Source: Botryococcus braunii
Taxonomy: Eukaryota > Chlorophyta > Trebouxiophyceae
Direction of reading: 5' to 3'
DNA: 21,380 bases
Assembly (NCBI GenBank): GCA_002005505.1
Contig: KV908363.1
Span: 738,453 to 759,832 of the forward strand
A program made the position numbers and the translations under genes. The notes beneath the pieces are model-generated. The model had not been told where the DNA came from. It was given only the letters and a program-made list of their open reading frames with translations, and did no database searches. Positions 1 to 9,718 of this stretch are shown here, one piece after another; position 1 is the first letter of the stretch, and every line of letters begins with the position of its first letter.

Positions 1-90
1 CCACTGCACCGGTGACTTGGGCTTCAGCAACAGGGTCCACTGCACAAGTGACTGGGGCTCCAGCAACAGGGTCCGTGGCACCAGCGGGAC
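1..90. repeat. 36-bp coding minisatellite (12-residue unit), cut by window edge
   Basis: Two units of 36 bp, at 1-36 and 37-72, differ at only a few positions, and a third diverging unit starts at 73. Read on the minus strand in the frame of copy A they give a 12-residue Ala/Val/Thr-rich repeat containing PVAEAQVTGAVD. The array continues off the left edge. Confidence 0.75.
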
Positions 91-227
91 CGACTGCCGT
101 CCGGCCAGGAGCGCGTTCCCCCGATGGCCCCTGGCCGCTTGTCTCTGGGGCATTATCGTCACAGGTGTCCTCTGGGAAACCGCCCGTAGACTCTGTTGGT
201 GGTGCAGACACTGCCGTCTGTGGCATA

Positions 228-421
228 GCGCTGGGTAGCACCAGATCTGTGCTGCCTTCCATATCCGTATGTGCTGGCATCGTGCTGGGTGGAACCAGCT
301 CAGTGCGTCCTTCCACATCCGCAACTAATGGCGTCGTGCGGGGAAGCACCAAATCAGTGCTTCCTTCCACATCCATAACTATTGGCATCGTGCTGGGGTG
401 CTCCAGATCAGTGCTTCCTTC
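228..421. repeat. 54-bp coding minisatellite (18-residue unit)
   Basis: There are three full 54-bp units at 228-281, 282-335 and 336-389, and a partial fourth at 390-421. On the minus strand each encodes an 18-residue unit of the type EGSTDLVLPSTMPxxxDV, in frame with the downstream part of copy A. The unit length is a multiple of three and the frame stays open, so the expansion arose in coding sequence. Copy B has no equivalent at the matching position near 15958. Confidence 0.85.
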
Positions 422-461
422 ACGGGAACTGGCCCATTCAAGATTCACGGGAACTGGCCCA
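420..461. repeat. 25-bp local duplication at the edge of the A/B homology
   Basis: TCACGGGAACTGGCCCA occurs at 420 and again at 445 (period 25 bp), but only once in copy B near 15967. It sits at the junction between sequence shared with B and the copy-A minisatellites. The minus-strand frame remains open through it. Confidence 0.7.
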
Positions 462-3243
462 CTCCTCTTCGACGACCACAGTCTGTGAGCTTTCCTTAGT
501 TGGTCGACTATGGCAACCACTTCCGACATGTCGTTGGTTAGCTTCTCGACGTGTTCTTCTACGTTCTCCACCACGGGTACCGGATCCAACCACTCTTTGA
601 CTCTAAATTCCAAAGCATCTAGCAACCCTCCGACGAAGGTAGTCTGCTCATTGAATCCGCTGATGATGCTTTGAAGTCCATCCAAAACCTGGATCTTCAA
701 GCGCTGGAGTTCTTTTGAAGCTGTGCAGTCGTACGCGGCAATCTCCATCGTTAAATGACTTAACGGCAGGCCTTGGGCAAGGCGATGTCCTGAACCCAAT
801 GATACAATAATCTCCACGGTGTGTAAAAGCTTGTGAAAATCTCCTCCGAGATGTATTCTATTCCTATCAAACGTGTAACTATCATGCAAGCAGATACAAG
901 AGCAAAGGATATATCTGATCTCTTCTGGCTTTCGTGTAAACCGAATGTGATAATGTCCTGTCCCACGGCTTGTTCAGCAGCGCTGCTAGCGGCAGGGGAC
1001 TGAGATGGCGTGGAATAGCCGCTGAAATGTTCATTCATAACTATGCTCCACATTCTCAAGACCATTTTGATGGTGCCATTGTCCGCTAGCGTTTGTATGT
1101 CCATCACATCTAGATTGGCAACATTCTGGAGAACACATGAGATATGCATGAGAATGTCCAGCTGGCGTTGCGGTGGTAATGTTGCTCTGTCTCGTTCATA
1201 AGCGACGTATATACGATGAAAAACATCGGATGTCCATACCACATAACGTTTCGAAAGACTCATGATTTCCGGATCGATTGTTTGACGCACGATTCTCTCG
1301 AAGGCCATCGAAGCTTGTAAGGAGTCCGATGGCCATCCGTGGTTCGTCAAGTCTTGCGGGATATCATCGAGGCCCATGTCCCACGAGGACTCGAGTCGCC
1401 TTTCCTCGCGAAATGCTTGTTCTGTGGTCATGGCACCACATAGGGCCTTGAGGAGTCCGCAATACTCGGAGCTCTCCAGTTTGGGGAATTTCTCTTGATC
1501 CGCAAATATCACGTTAATCAGTATAGCTCCTACACAGCAGCACAGTACGCTATCTGACGTGCAGAGCTGTATGACTGACGCACAAGCTACATCAAAGAAG
1601 TCTGGACCGTATGCTTCCAGGAATTCGCCACTTGTTTCGAATTCGATGGCGCTCTGGAGCTCCGGGCCTGGGAATTCTTGGAACTGTTGAAGAAGTAAGG
1701 ATGCCGCCATGAGTTGCATTACAGAAAACGGACAATGGAGTAGAGTATCCAGCAACGAATTTATGGCCTTCTTCACTGTCTCACGGTTTGGCAGGCGGGT
1801 AATATGAACATTAAGACGCGAAGACACTTTTTTGGGAACGCGGAGGAATGTCAGTGCCAAAATGGCTGCGTCGGCTGCGGTTTGACGGCTGAGTGCATCA
1901 CTGGGACACATCCGTCTGCTGGGCGCATCTGCAATCATTCTCCACAAACAATGGACAATTCCCTCCGTCGTTTCCCCGTTATACTATGCGCTCAAAAGTT
2001 TCGCGCGGATACGGACACCGATTGGATATTGTTCATCCTGTATACACGCTGGCAGGTCATCCGGAAGCTGGCGATAATCGTCGTGACACAGGAGCGCTAT
2101 CTTGGCCACCAAGAGGGCTGCTTGGACTTGGATGCTCGATGTTCCACCGCATTTTAAGCAGGACAATAGGCTCTGAATCATTAATTCCACATGCTTCACT
2201 TCTTGCTCGAGGAAGTCTTCCCATCGTGTTAGCGGCAGTTGAGAGTATCGGCGGAGGACAGTGCCAATTCTTTCGATGCAAATACTTTTCCTTGAACTAG
2301 TTCGCCTGGAGATCGGGCCCGTTTTACGCCTGGAAGCATGCTTTGAATTCGATGCAGCCTGTTTTGACGCACCTTCTGCTGTTTGCACGGTCACTTCTAA
2401 AGCTACTTTTGTAAGGCAGCTTAAATACCTCAACATCAAAATGTCCAGGACGGTGACTCGGCTTTCTGAAGAATCCAGTAAGATATCCAGATTGCTTTCA
2501 AGACATGTCAGACATTTGCTGAGATTGCTTCTTCACATTTATCAAGGCACTGAATCAAGATCCCGCAGAGTTGCTCGCAGCAGGTCACAGGAGCACGTTG
2601 TTGATCGCCTTGATCATGACTTCGATTATTTCGAATAGATCATTTATTATTGGGTGTTTCACTGAGACATTTTCAAGCACTGTAGAAAGATGTGTTAGAA
2701 ACTCAGGAAAATCGGAACCCTTATCATTCAGAAAATCTCTGACCTTTTCTTGGAACGAGCCTTCGTGCTTGCAACAGAGCAAAAGGCGGCAGTTCTCTTG
2801 ACAAGCGCGCAATAGTTTTGTTTCTTGATCTCTGCTTGTTCGAGCTCGAGGCTGATTCGACATACCCATTTGTCCGTGCCTGCTCCCCTGAACATTTTTC
2901 GTGTCAACCTTGGATTTTTTGCCATCTGACCTTGCTTCCTTCGCATTCTGCAACTTTGCTCCTGAAAGCGGAGCCGGAGCGGTGGCAAATTCGATTGTAT
3001 CTGGCTCTTTTGGTCTCTCAATCTTGTAGATTAAACTCAGCTCCCTCAAGGTATGCTTTATGGCCCTGAACCTTTCGCCCATTTGACCCCTGTGCTCCTT
3101 AATCCATAAGGCCGCCAACTGCAGCAAAGCTGATCAGTGTTAAATACTGTGGCTATACATTGTTCCGGAATTATGAGTCTCAGGAATGCTTTAAACAGCC
3201 CGTTGGGCGTTATGTTGTATACAAGGTTACAAGGGGTACAGGG

Positions 3244-3267
3244 GTACAAGGGTAGGTACCCTTGTAC
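3244..3267. repeat. 11-bp perfect inverted repeat upstream of copy A
   Basis: GTACAAGGGTA and TACCCTTGTAC are separated by GG. It lies in a local cluster of GGTACA/GTACAAG repeats. The corresponding inverted repeat in copy B (18772-18795) has one mismatch. Confidence 0.8.
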
Positions 3268-3773
3268 CTGTTCTACGTAAGTATACTACACCGTACTACG
3301 TTTATCTACTAGCATTGCACATAAGTCTTCAAATCAGCCGTCGCTGTACTGAAATTATTCAATATTGTGCTTGCCCTGGATTGGCAAGAAAACCCCTTTG
3401 TATATTTGCTACATCCTTTAGGCCCCCTGAAGTTACAGGGACCACAATTTTGAACAGGAAATCCGACGATTATCTCGCTGGCAAATTTGTCAGCCCTGTA
3501 TTGCCAAGGAAATCAGCAAAACTGCTCGCACCGTGGCCTGTCAAGTCTGCAAGTGCATGTGTTAGTCTACAGAGACCACTGTATGGAAGAATTGCTTCCG
3601 AAGGTTGCTCCCGGATTTACGTTGCGCAGCAATTTCAGAAAATTCGGTCGGATTTCTTATTACAAAACGATCACCTAGTATATTTATTTCCTTTTGATCC
3701 GAACCATACAGCACCGAAGTGACAAGCAAAGCGCTGCTAACCCGACATCGAAACTATCTCCTTCGGAAGCTAC

Positions 3774-3864
3774 AGCGCTGGCGCCGGGCTAGCCGTTCAA
3801 TTGGGCGTATCCCGAGGTACCCAAGCCCGGATGAGCGCTGGCGCCGGGTCTCCCGCCCGGGAGA
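3774..3864. repeat. Short GC-rich direct repeat plus hairpin
   Basis: AGCGCTGGCGCCGGG occurs at 3774-3788 and again at 3834-3848. Directly after the second copy is a hairpin with 7-bp arms TCTCCCG / CGGGAGA and a 2-nt loop (3849-3864). This is where copy A stops resembling copy B. Confidence 0.6.
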
Positions 3865-3899
3865 TCGAGACTGGGAGAGAGTACCCAGGATACTTACCG

Positions 3900-4016
<117 letters not shown>

Positions 4017-4439
4017 CATCCTTATTCCAAGGCAATTGTAGTACGTTGATATTTGTATATGTACTGCGGAGCCCAATTATTGCTTGGAGCTTAAGTCGAA
4101 TGGTCAACATACCTACACTTTCAAACGTACCATACCACGAGGAAATATAAAAAGAAAGTTTGAAGCTGCTTGTATGTCTGTTGGGTGTCCTTATAGGTTT
4201 CGACGGAGCCCCACAAGTTGGATTCCGGAAACACACGAGCACGATTTCCATAAACAATCCATCAAATTAATCATATTAATAGTTATTACAGTATATTCTA
4301 ACCTTGGTTACAAAATTGCGTTTACTCGGCTTCGCCTCGGGCTCTCAAAAATGCCAGCTTCCCTCGGGAGGAGGTGCATGCCTGACGGAGTACCCCTCGG
4401 CGCTTGGTTTCGCGGGTGTATAACCTATGTCTGGACCCT

Positions 4440-4538
4440 GTGTGTGTATGTGTGTGTGTGTGTTTGTGTGTGTGGTGTGTGTGTGTGTGTGTGTGTGTGC
4501 GTGTGTGTGTGTTTGTGCGTGTGTGTGTTTGTGTGTGT

Positions 4539-4611
<73 letters not shown>

Positions 4612-4618
4612 CGCGCGC
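4440..4618. repeat. Compound (GT)n-(GC)8 microsatellite
   Basis: Interrupted GT-rich array to about 4602, running directly into (GC)8 at 4603-4618. A similar CA-to-GC compound tract occurs at 12840-12958. The junction of GT and GC runs is the classical strongest Z-DNA-forming composition. Confidence 0.97.
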
Positions 4619-5414
4619 CATTGCAATTGTACATGGTTTTTAACTATACGCCATTGACTCTGGTAATTAAAGGCAGGGATGCCCATCCTCTGCTTATCAA
4701 ATTGCTAACCAAATAAGAATAACGATACTGCGACACGTACGTGCGTCACGTTATCGCTACGCTAACGCTATTTGTGCGTTTGCTGTTTTCATCGGATGAC
4801 TACGTCCTGCACTTCTGTTTTCTCATAATCTTATTTTGCACAAACAAGAAAATGATGTCATAATATTGTAGGACGCAGGCCTTGGTATCAGTGGAAAACA
4901 GTTAGCGTTCCAATAGCGATCACCATTCAACATACAAACAGCAGCGCGACCTAAAAAAAGCTGCGCATGCAAGTTTGATTGATCGGCACCTAAACGATTG
5001 AACGGCACGTAACACATATGAAAGTCAGGGTGCCAGATATGAACACAGTTTCCCGGCACCTGCAGACAAAGAGCAGTGGACAATTAAAGTCGACATTGTC
5101 AAGATCACCAAGATGCTGCGAACGTTAGAAAATAAAAGTAGCTAATTCAAGTTTTTATGTAATCTTACTGTTCATTCTATTGGTAACATATAAGACTGTT
5201 AGGTGCTTCCTGGAATCCAATTGCACACGTTGCGACCTGCTAGCTATAAAGTACGGTGCCCCTTAACCAAAAGCGAGGCATTTTGGTTAAAAGTATCTAA
5301 AAATTAAAACTTTGCTTGTGAGACGTTTGAAATTTCCCAACATGGCCAAAGTTTCCTTTTTATAAAGTACTTCTAACCTTAACGCTCATAAGGAAGTGGT
5401 TTAAAGGGGTGGAC

Positions 5415-5520
5415 TCATATCAAGACGTTGTCGTGAATGTCTTCGAACATTCTCAATACCTGTTTTAACTTGGATTTCTGTTCTTTAGTCCACCCTTCGA
5501 TGTCTATGAATATCTCAAAC
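5415..5520 (-). pseudogene. 3' part of a host coding exon split by the copia insertion
   Basis: Read on the minus strand and continued from 12666 across the target duplication, this segment stays in the same open frame (it contains DIEGWTKEQKSKLKQ). The frame runs to a TGA at 5415-5417, giving a plausible C-terminus, but there is also a donor-like CAG/GTATTG at 5460. The peptide is charged and helical and is not recognised. If spliced at 5460, the phase (0) matches the copy A acceptor at 3118, where the next residues would be LAALWIKEH. The exon is therefore either the last exon of the upstream gene or an upstream exon of copy A. Confidence 0.5.
5516..5520. repeat. Target site duplication, left
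   Basis: CAAAC directly precedes the left LTR and is repeated exactly after the right LTR (12661-12665). Five bp is the usual duplication length for Ty1/copia integrases. Confidence 0.95.
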
Positions 5521-5544
5521 TGAAATATTCTGGGCTTGGCGTAT

Positions 5545-5687
5545 CCTGCATGGTGGCGGCACGGAGGGTGTTAGACGATGTCCTCCTACTTGTGCGTTGT
5601 TAAGTAGGCACGGACATATACAAGTCAAGGACTGGTTAGCAACTGATTGATAGACACCCGGAGTGCCACTATAGTTCCAACCAAGTG
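5545..5687. repeat. 143-bp LTR-internal direct repeat, unit 1 (3' LTR)
   Basis: The unit begins CCTGCATGGTGGCGG, ends CCAACCAAGTG, and recurs exactly at 5866-6008. The same pair lies in the 5' LTR at 11994-12136 and 12315-12457, so the element carries four copies. Confidence 0.95.
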
Positions 5688-5865
5688 TTACAATATCTCT
5701 CATCTCTCCTAACAAGGTGACGCAGTTCAAACACGCCTAACCTGCTCTCACCCAGGTCGTGTTCATTACTTTGTCCGATGAGCTAAACTCAACTCTATAT
5801 GTCTAACATGTTCTAACAATGTTCATCTGAGTGCTAAATCCAGGAATACAATAAGGATTAAGTCA

Positions 5866-6008
5866 CCTGCATGGTGGCGGCACGGAGGGTGTTAGACGAT
5901 GTCCTCCTACTTGTGCGTTGTTAAGTAGGCACGGACATATACAAGTCAAGGACTGGTTAGCAACTGATTGATAGACACCCGGAGTGCCACTATAGTTCCA
6001 ACCAAGTG
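5866..6008. repeat. 143-bp LTR-internal direct repeat, unit 2 (3' LTR)
   Basis: Second exact copy of the unit at 5545-5687, with 178 bp of unique LTR sequence between. On the minus strand each unit carries TTGTATATG and GCCGCCACCATG, so promoter-like and start-codon-like elements are duplicated. Confidence 0.95.
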
Positions 6009-6211
6009 CCTTCCCTATCCGTGCTTGCCCCATATGCCTCCTTTCTACAAACGTGTCTGTAACTTGCGTTATGATAGTCTTCGTTCAAATGCATGTATTG
6101 CCTGGCAGAACTCAGGGTTCTGCCTCTCTTTCCTAATTGGTATTGTCTTCATACGGAGACTTGCCATTATTACTCCTCTGAGGGAAAGGCATAAAATTAA
6201 TTAACACAACA

Positions 6212-6220
6212 CTTCCCCTT
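6212..6220 (-). promoter_or_regulatory. Polypurine tract (plus-strand DNA primer)
   Basis: On the minus strand AAGGGGAAG lies directly before the TG of the 3' LTR. This is the expected site and composition for the RNase H-resistant primer. It starts only about 10 bp after the pol stop codon (6230-6232). Confidence 0.88.
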
Positions 6221-6229
6221 GCCTTTACC

Positions 6230-9200
6230 TCACAGAAACTTGGCCAGTCCCAGTGAGTTACGATGTCCCAGAAACACTTGTCTAACTAGTGGTTTGGTAA
6301 AAATGTCAGCCACATTTCTAGCAGATTGAATGTACTTGAATTCAACCTGCCCCTTTGCAATAGCTTCACGTGCGAAATGACAGCTAATTGCAATATGCTT
6401 TGTGTGTTTGGAGTACACCGGATTCCTCAGGTGGTTTATACACCCTTGGTTGTCACAATGAATCTTCACTATCCACGGTAACACTCCAATTTCCTCCAGG
6501 AAACCTCTCAGCCAATTTGCTTCCTTCACAACAGCACTTGCTGCCATGAATTCAGCCTCCACTGTTGAAGTGGCAACAGCAGATTGCTTTTTACTTCCCC
6601 ACACTACTGCTCCTCCAAACACAGTGAGGACAAAGCCAGTGGTAGAGAAGCGATGATCCTGATCACCTCCATAGTCGGCATCCACATAGCCTTCTAGCTC
6701 TATCTCCCCCCCTCCGAGAGTTAGAACCAAATCTCGGGTTCCTTTCAGATACTTCAACACACGGATGGCTTCATTCCAATGTGCTGTGGTGGGAGATATG
6801 CGATAACGAGACAATACACCTACTGCCTGAGCTATATCGGGACGTGTGGTGTTGGCTATATACAGAAGAGACCCTACTAACTCACAGTAACGGTGACCTG
6901 GAGGTAGTGGACTGCCAGCACCAATGCTGTCGCTCCCATCTCTCGGTGCAGGCCTTTGGGACATTACGAAATCTTTTGTCATGGGAGTATCAGGTCCCAC
7001 TGACTCAAGATCCAAGCCAAATTTCTCTACAAGTGCATCGATTTTAGGGATGCAACTCAGGGTGATCAGCCCTTTATCTCTATCTCTCATCACTTGACAT
7101 CCCAAGAAATCCTTCACTTCCCCAAGATCATGGATGGTGAATTCTTTCTTGAGAAGTCCCTTCACTCTCTCGATTTCTGACATGCCCTTGGAAACTATCA
7201 GAAGATCATCAACATAGATCAGCACATAGGACTTTCCTCCATCAGTAGAGCATCTCACATACACTCCCGCATCACTCTTGCACACCTCATACCCCATGAC
7301 TTCAAGTTTGTCATTCAGGGTTTTGTGCCAGGCACGTGGAGCCTGCTTCAGGCCATACAACGCCTTTCTCAATCGGCACACAATATTCTTATCACCATTC
7401 TCAAAGCCAGGAGGTTGCGTTACATATACTTCCTCCTCGAGCTCACCATTCAGAAAGGCGGTCTTAACGTCCACCTGATGAATTTCACAGCCCTCTCTTG
7501 CAGCAACAGCAAGCAGAGCTCTTCTAGCTCCATAGCTACTAGTAGGAGCAAAGACCTCCATCACATCCACTCCAGGGATTTGTCTGCATCCCTGTGCCAC
7601 TAATCTGGCCTTGAATCTCACAACATTGCCATGTGCATCCATTTTCACTGAAAATATCCAGTGAACTGGAATAACCTTATGTCCACGAGGTCTCGGAACA
7701 TACTCCATGACCTCATGAGTATCTAGAGAATTTTGCTCTTCCTGCATAGCTGCCTTCCAGTATTCCCACTGGGGAGACATCTGTGCTTCTCTCAAATTAG
7801 AGGGAACGTGAATTTTCCCAAATCTGACACCTGTGTGCTTTTCCTCTGAATTGCCTGATTTTCTCTCACTTTGTCCAGAACCCACTACTCTTCCACTGAC
7901 ACTCGCTGAGTTACACATCACAGGCTCTCCAGTAGAAGTAGAATGCTCTCTCATAGCACGCTCTCGCTTGGACTCACACTTGGCTTTGCACAAGTTACTC
8001 TGCTCATCCCTCACATCATCCTCCCATGCACAGGTACCTCTCGGACAGTCTTTGTAATTTGGAATCCCTTCACATTGTCCAGACTTCCGATTCACCTCCT
8101 CAGACACACTCTGACATGCATGCAAGAGTTCAGACTCTTCAGGTCTCTCACAAGCAACATCGGGATATGGCAGAGTGTCTGCATACTTCCCCTGATTTAT
8201 GTGATCCACATGCCTCTCAGACCGACTGCATGTCACTGTTGGGAGTGACCTCACATCTCTGACATCACTCTCCCAGGCACAGGTACCTCTCAGTGAGCAC
8301 TTGTAATTTGGTCTGTCTCCACAATGTCTGTGCTCCTGATTCACCTCCTCCTCTCGTCCCTTACATGGAGTCAAGGATGCAGATCCTGTCTCCCGCTCAC
8401 AATCATGTTTGGCTGGTGCAGAGAAAGCATATGATGCTTCCTCTGACCGGTGGCTGCCACCACAGTCCCGTCCAGGAGTGCTCTGACTGGACGGGTTGCC
8501 AGAAGAACTCTGCATGGTCACATCTCTTACATTTCTCTCAGTCACTGAACAAGACCCACCCATACTGCTCAGCTCCCCGGGACCATTTGCAGCTTTGCAT
8601 GTAGCTGCCCCCCTCACTGCACTCACATGCAATTCATGCCCCTCATGTGAATCACCCTCTAGCTGCACTTCCCCTGGTCCCTGTGACAGAGAGTCACATT
8701 CAGTCAACCCCTCTCGCTCTCTGCTCTCTCCCTTCTCCTGTGGCAGCAGGAGGTCTTTGGCGGCAGTGCGTTGTTCGTGTCGTTGAGCCCGGGTCAGGCC
8801 ATCCAATTGGTGGTTGCGGCAATCAGACCTAGTTGGTCTGAGGACCTCCTGGGCTCGCTCCATCTGCGGTCGAAGGTGGGAGTCCTGTCTCACTCCTCTG
8901 GCTAAGTCCTGTACTGCCTCCAGGGTTTGATCCATCTCCACTGGGTCACACAGTCTTCTGGATTCAGGCTCGGGCTCAGCCTCACTGGGGGGTCCTGTGA
9001 CAGGCTGTGTGGGGAGGTTGCTGGAGGCTGGCAGGTACTCAGGCTCACTGTGTGGGTCATCAAGATCTGTCTCAAGGCTGATGTTGGTTGTGCCAGGGGA
9101 GGTGCCGGGAAAGACAGGGGGAGTGTCACTTGCAGAGGGCTCAGGACACAGAAACTCTGTAGACTGTGTTGAGGAAACGCTCATGCCAACCCGAGAGGCT

Positions 9201-9718
9201 CCCCTGAGGTGCTCCACGAAAACCACATCTCTGCTCTCCTTCCAGATACCCCCTCCCACATAGATCCGATAGGCTTTGGAGGAGGCTGAGTAACCAGTAA
9301 GCATCCCTGGCACAGTTTTAGGGGAAAACACAGAGCGCTGGACATCAGGAATGTGCACAAAGGCCAAGCAACCCCAGGTACGCAGTGGGGTTACATTTGG
9401 TTTGTAGCCAAAAAATAATTCTGATGGCGTGCGGTCCCTCCCGGTACTGGGACCCATGTTCAGTAGGGTGCATGCAGTTTCCAGGGCCTCCTTCCACAAC
9501 GTTGGACTGGCAGCTGCAAAAGCCAGAAGAGTCCTGGTACGTTCCTTGAGGGTGCGATTGGCTCTTTCAGCCGCTCCATTCTGTTGCGGGGTGTAAGGAG
9601 CTGAGGTCTCCAATTTAGTCCCCTGGGATGCACAAAATTCTTTGAACGTGGCATTCAGAAATTCAGTTCCACGGTCACACCGGACACACTTCACTTTGGT
9701 TTTCTTCTGGGTCTGCCA
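6230..9718 (-). CDS. copia Pol: integrase C-part, long linker, reverse transcriptase, RNase H
   Basis: This is the open frame directly after the TAG at 9719-9721 and in the same frame as the Gag-side ORF; the first internal start-like codon is a GTG at 9694. Numbering residues from 9718, integrase supplies the second Asp (CDRGTEF, D15) and the Glu in TPQQNGAAERANRT (E51), a DD35E spacing. The integrase core C-side runs to about 190. Residues about 190-640 are a low-complexity linker with a Cys-containing repeat. Reverse transcriptase covers about 650-900 with IHQVDVKTAFLNG, YGLKQAPRAW and YVDD at 835-838. RNase H covers about 1010-1145 with DADYGGD (1013-1019), STVEAEF, CDNQGC and ADIFTKPL. 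It normally forms part of a single polyprotein that copies element RNA and integrates the cDNA. Nothing is missing from the RT or RNase H motifs. Confidence 0.95.
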   Translation of the reverse strand, partial: WQTQKKTKVKCVRCDRGTEFLNATFKEFCASQGTKLETSAPYTPQQNGAAERANRTLKERTRTLLAFAAASPTLWKEALETACTLLNMGPSTGRDRTPSELFFGYKPNVTPLRTWGCLAFVHIPDVQRSVFSPKTVPGMLTGYSASSKAYRIYVGGGIWKESRDVVFVEHLRGASRVGMSVSSTQSTEFLCPEPSASDTPPVFPGTSPGTTNISLETDLDDPHSEPEYLPASSNLPTQPVTGPPSEAEPEPESRRLCDPVEMDQTLEAVQDLARGVRQDSHLRPQMERAQEVLRPTRSDCRNHQLDGLTRAQRHEQRTAAKDLLLPQEKGESREREGLTECDSLSQGPGEVQLEGDSHEGHELHVSAVRGAATCKAANGPGELSSMGGSCSVTERNVRDVTMQSSSGNPSSQSTPGRDCGGSHRSEEASYAFSAPAKHDCERETGSASLTPCKGREEEVNQEHRHCGDRPNYKCSLRGTCAWESDVRDVRSLPTVTCSRSERHVDHINQGKYADTLPYPDVACERPEESELLHACQSVSEEVNRKSGQCEGIPNYKDCPRGTCAWEDDVRDEQSNLCKAKCESKRERAMREHSTSTGEPVMCNSASVSGRVVGSGQSERKSGNSEEKHTGVRFGKIHVPSNLREAQMSPQWEYWKAAMQEEQNSLDTHEVMEYVPRPRGHKVIPVHWIFSVKMDAHGNVVRFKARLVAQGCRQIPGVDVMEVFAPTSSYGARRALLAVAAREGCEIHQVDVKTAFLNGELEEEVYVTQPPGFENGDKNIVCRLRKALYGLKQAPRAWHKTLNDKLEVMGYEVCKSDAGVYVRCSTDGGKSYVLIYVDDLLIVSKGMSEIERVKGLLKKEFTIHDLGEVKDFLGCQVMRDRDKGLITLSCIPKIDALVEKFGLDLESVGPDTPMTKDFVMSQRPAPRDGSDSIGAGSPLPPGHRYCELVGSLLYIANTTRPDIAQAVGVLSRYRISPTTAHWNEAIRVLKYLKGTRDLVLTLGGGEIELEGYVDADYGGDQDHRFSTTGFVLTVFGGAVVWGSKKQSAVATSTVEAEFMAASAVVKEANWLRGFLEEIGVLPWIVKIHCDNQGCINHLRNPVYSKHTKHIAISCHFAREAIAKGQVEFKYIQSARNVADIFTKPLVRQVFLGHRNSLGLAKFL
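8011..8101 (-). repeat. Cys-containing linker repeat, copy 2
   Basis: About 91 bp similar to 8260-8350. Translated (residues about 540-570 of the pol segment) it reads SEEVNRKSGQCEG, PNYK, PRGTCAWEDDVRD. Conserved positions with the other copy are EEVN, Cys, PNYK, RGTCAWE and DVRD. It lies in the integrase-RT linker, where copia elements usually have unconserved sequence. Confidence 0.8.
8260..8350 (-). repeat. Cys-containing linker repeat, copy 1
   Basis: Residues about 457-487 of the pol segment (EEEVNQEHRHCGD, PNYK, LRGTCAWESDVRD). It is related to 8011-8101, about 250 bp away. The matches are concentrated in amino-acid motifs as well as in DNA. It could be a recent internal duplication or a selected motif. 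Confidence 0.8.

Larger units (their letters stand above)
1..3118 (-). pseudogene. Copy A of unrecognised helical-repeat (ARM/HEAT-like) gene, frame-broken and partial
   Basis: Minus-strand coding sequence starts after a good acceptor (TTTGCTGCAG, exon from 3118) and is open to a TGA at 2585-2587. It continues in another frame (2584-1987), and after the TAG at 1984-1986 runs in long frames to about 830 and then to the left edge. The protein is Leu-rich and helical with no enzyme motif; an alpha-solenoid is my inference and I do not recognise the family. Lesions relative to copy B are a one-base loss near 2510 (CATGTCAGAC against CATGTCAAGAC), TAG where B has TTG (1984-1986), and a one-base loss near 830 (AAGCTTG against AAGCCTTG). 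The TGA at 2585 and the frame jump after it are shared with B, so they predate the duplication or reflect an unseen exon structure. It could also be a real gene with sequencing indels. The gene continues beyond the window. Confidence 0.6.
1..3830 (-). repeat. Segmental duplication, copy A
   Basis: From about 438 to about 3830 the sequence aligns collinearly and in the same orientation with 15960-19305. Long stretches are near-identical, broken by scattered substitutions and many single-base indels. The homology covers the coding part (438-3118) and about 700 bp upstream of it, where similarity fades around 3800-3830. To the left of about 438 copy A continues into coding minisatellites that copy B lacks. 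Direct orientation points to a local tandem or segmental duplication; retrocopying is less likely because apparent intron sequence upstream of 3118 is shared. Confidence 0.85.
5521..6211 (-). repeat. 3' LTR
   Basis: 691 bp. It matches the right LTR base for base as far as I can compare by eye (constant offset 6449). It contains a 143-bp internal direct repeat (5545-5687 and 5866-6008). The polypurine tract abuts it at 6212. Confidence 0.96.

Noticed and set aside
228..421. CRISPR-like array
   Set aside because: Direct units are contiguous with no unique spacers and preserve a coding frame; the context is eukaryotic.
760..3118. Assignment of the duplicated gene to a named meiotic or ARM-repeat family such as MEI1
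   Set aside because: Only general helical, Leu-rich character is visible; no diagnostic motif supports a name.
3055..3127. TTG at 3127 as the translation start of copy A
   Set aside because: Non-ATG start, and the sequence there is a good splice acceptor, so the coding region more likely begins as an internal exon at 3118.
5515..5730. Minus ORF starting MNCVTLLGEM in each LTR (also 11835-12179)
   Set aside because: LTR sequence; it differs between the two LTRs only where it runs into the flanks, with no protein-level support.
6781..9263. Several plus-strand ORFs of 60-103 codons
   Set aside because: Antisense shadows of the copia pol frame; no start context or motif.
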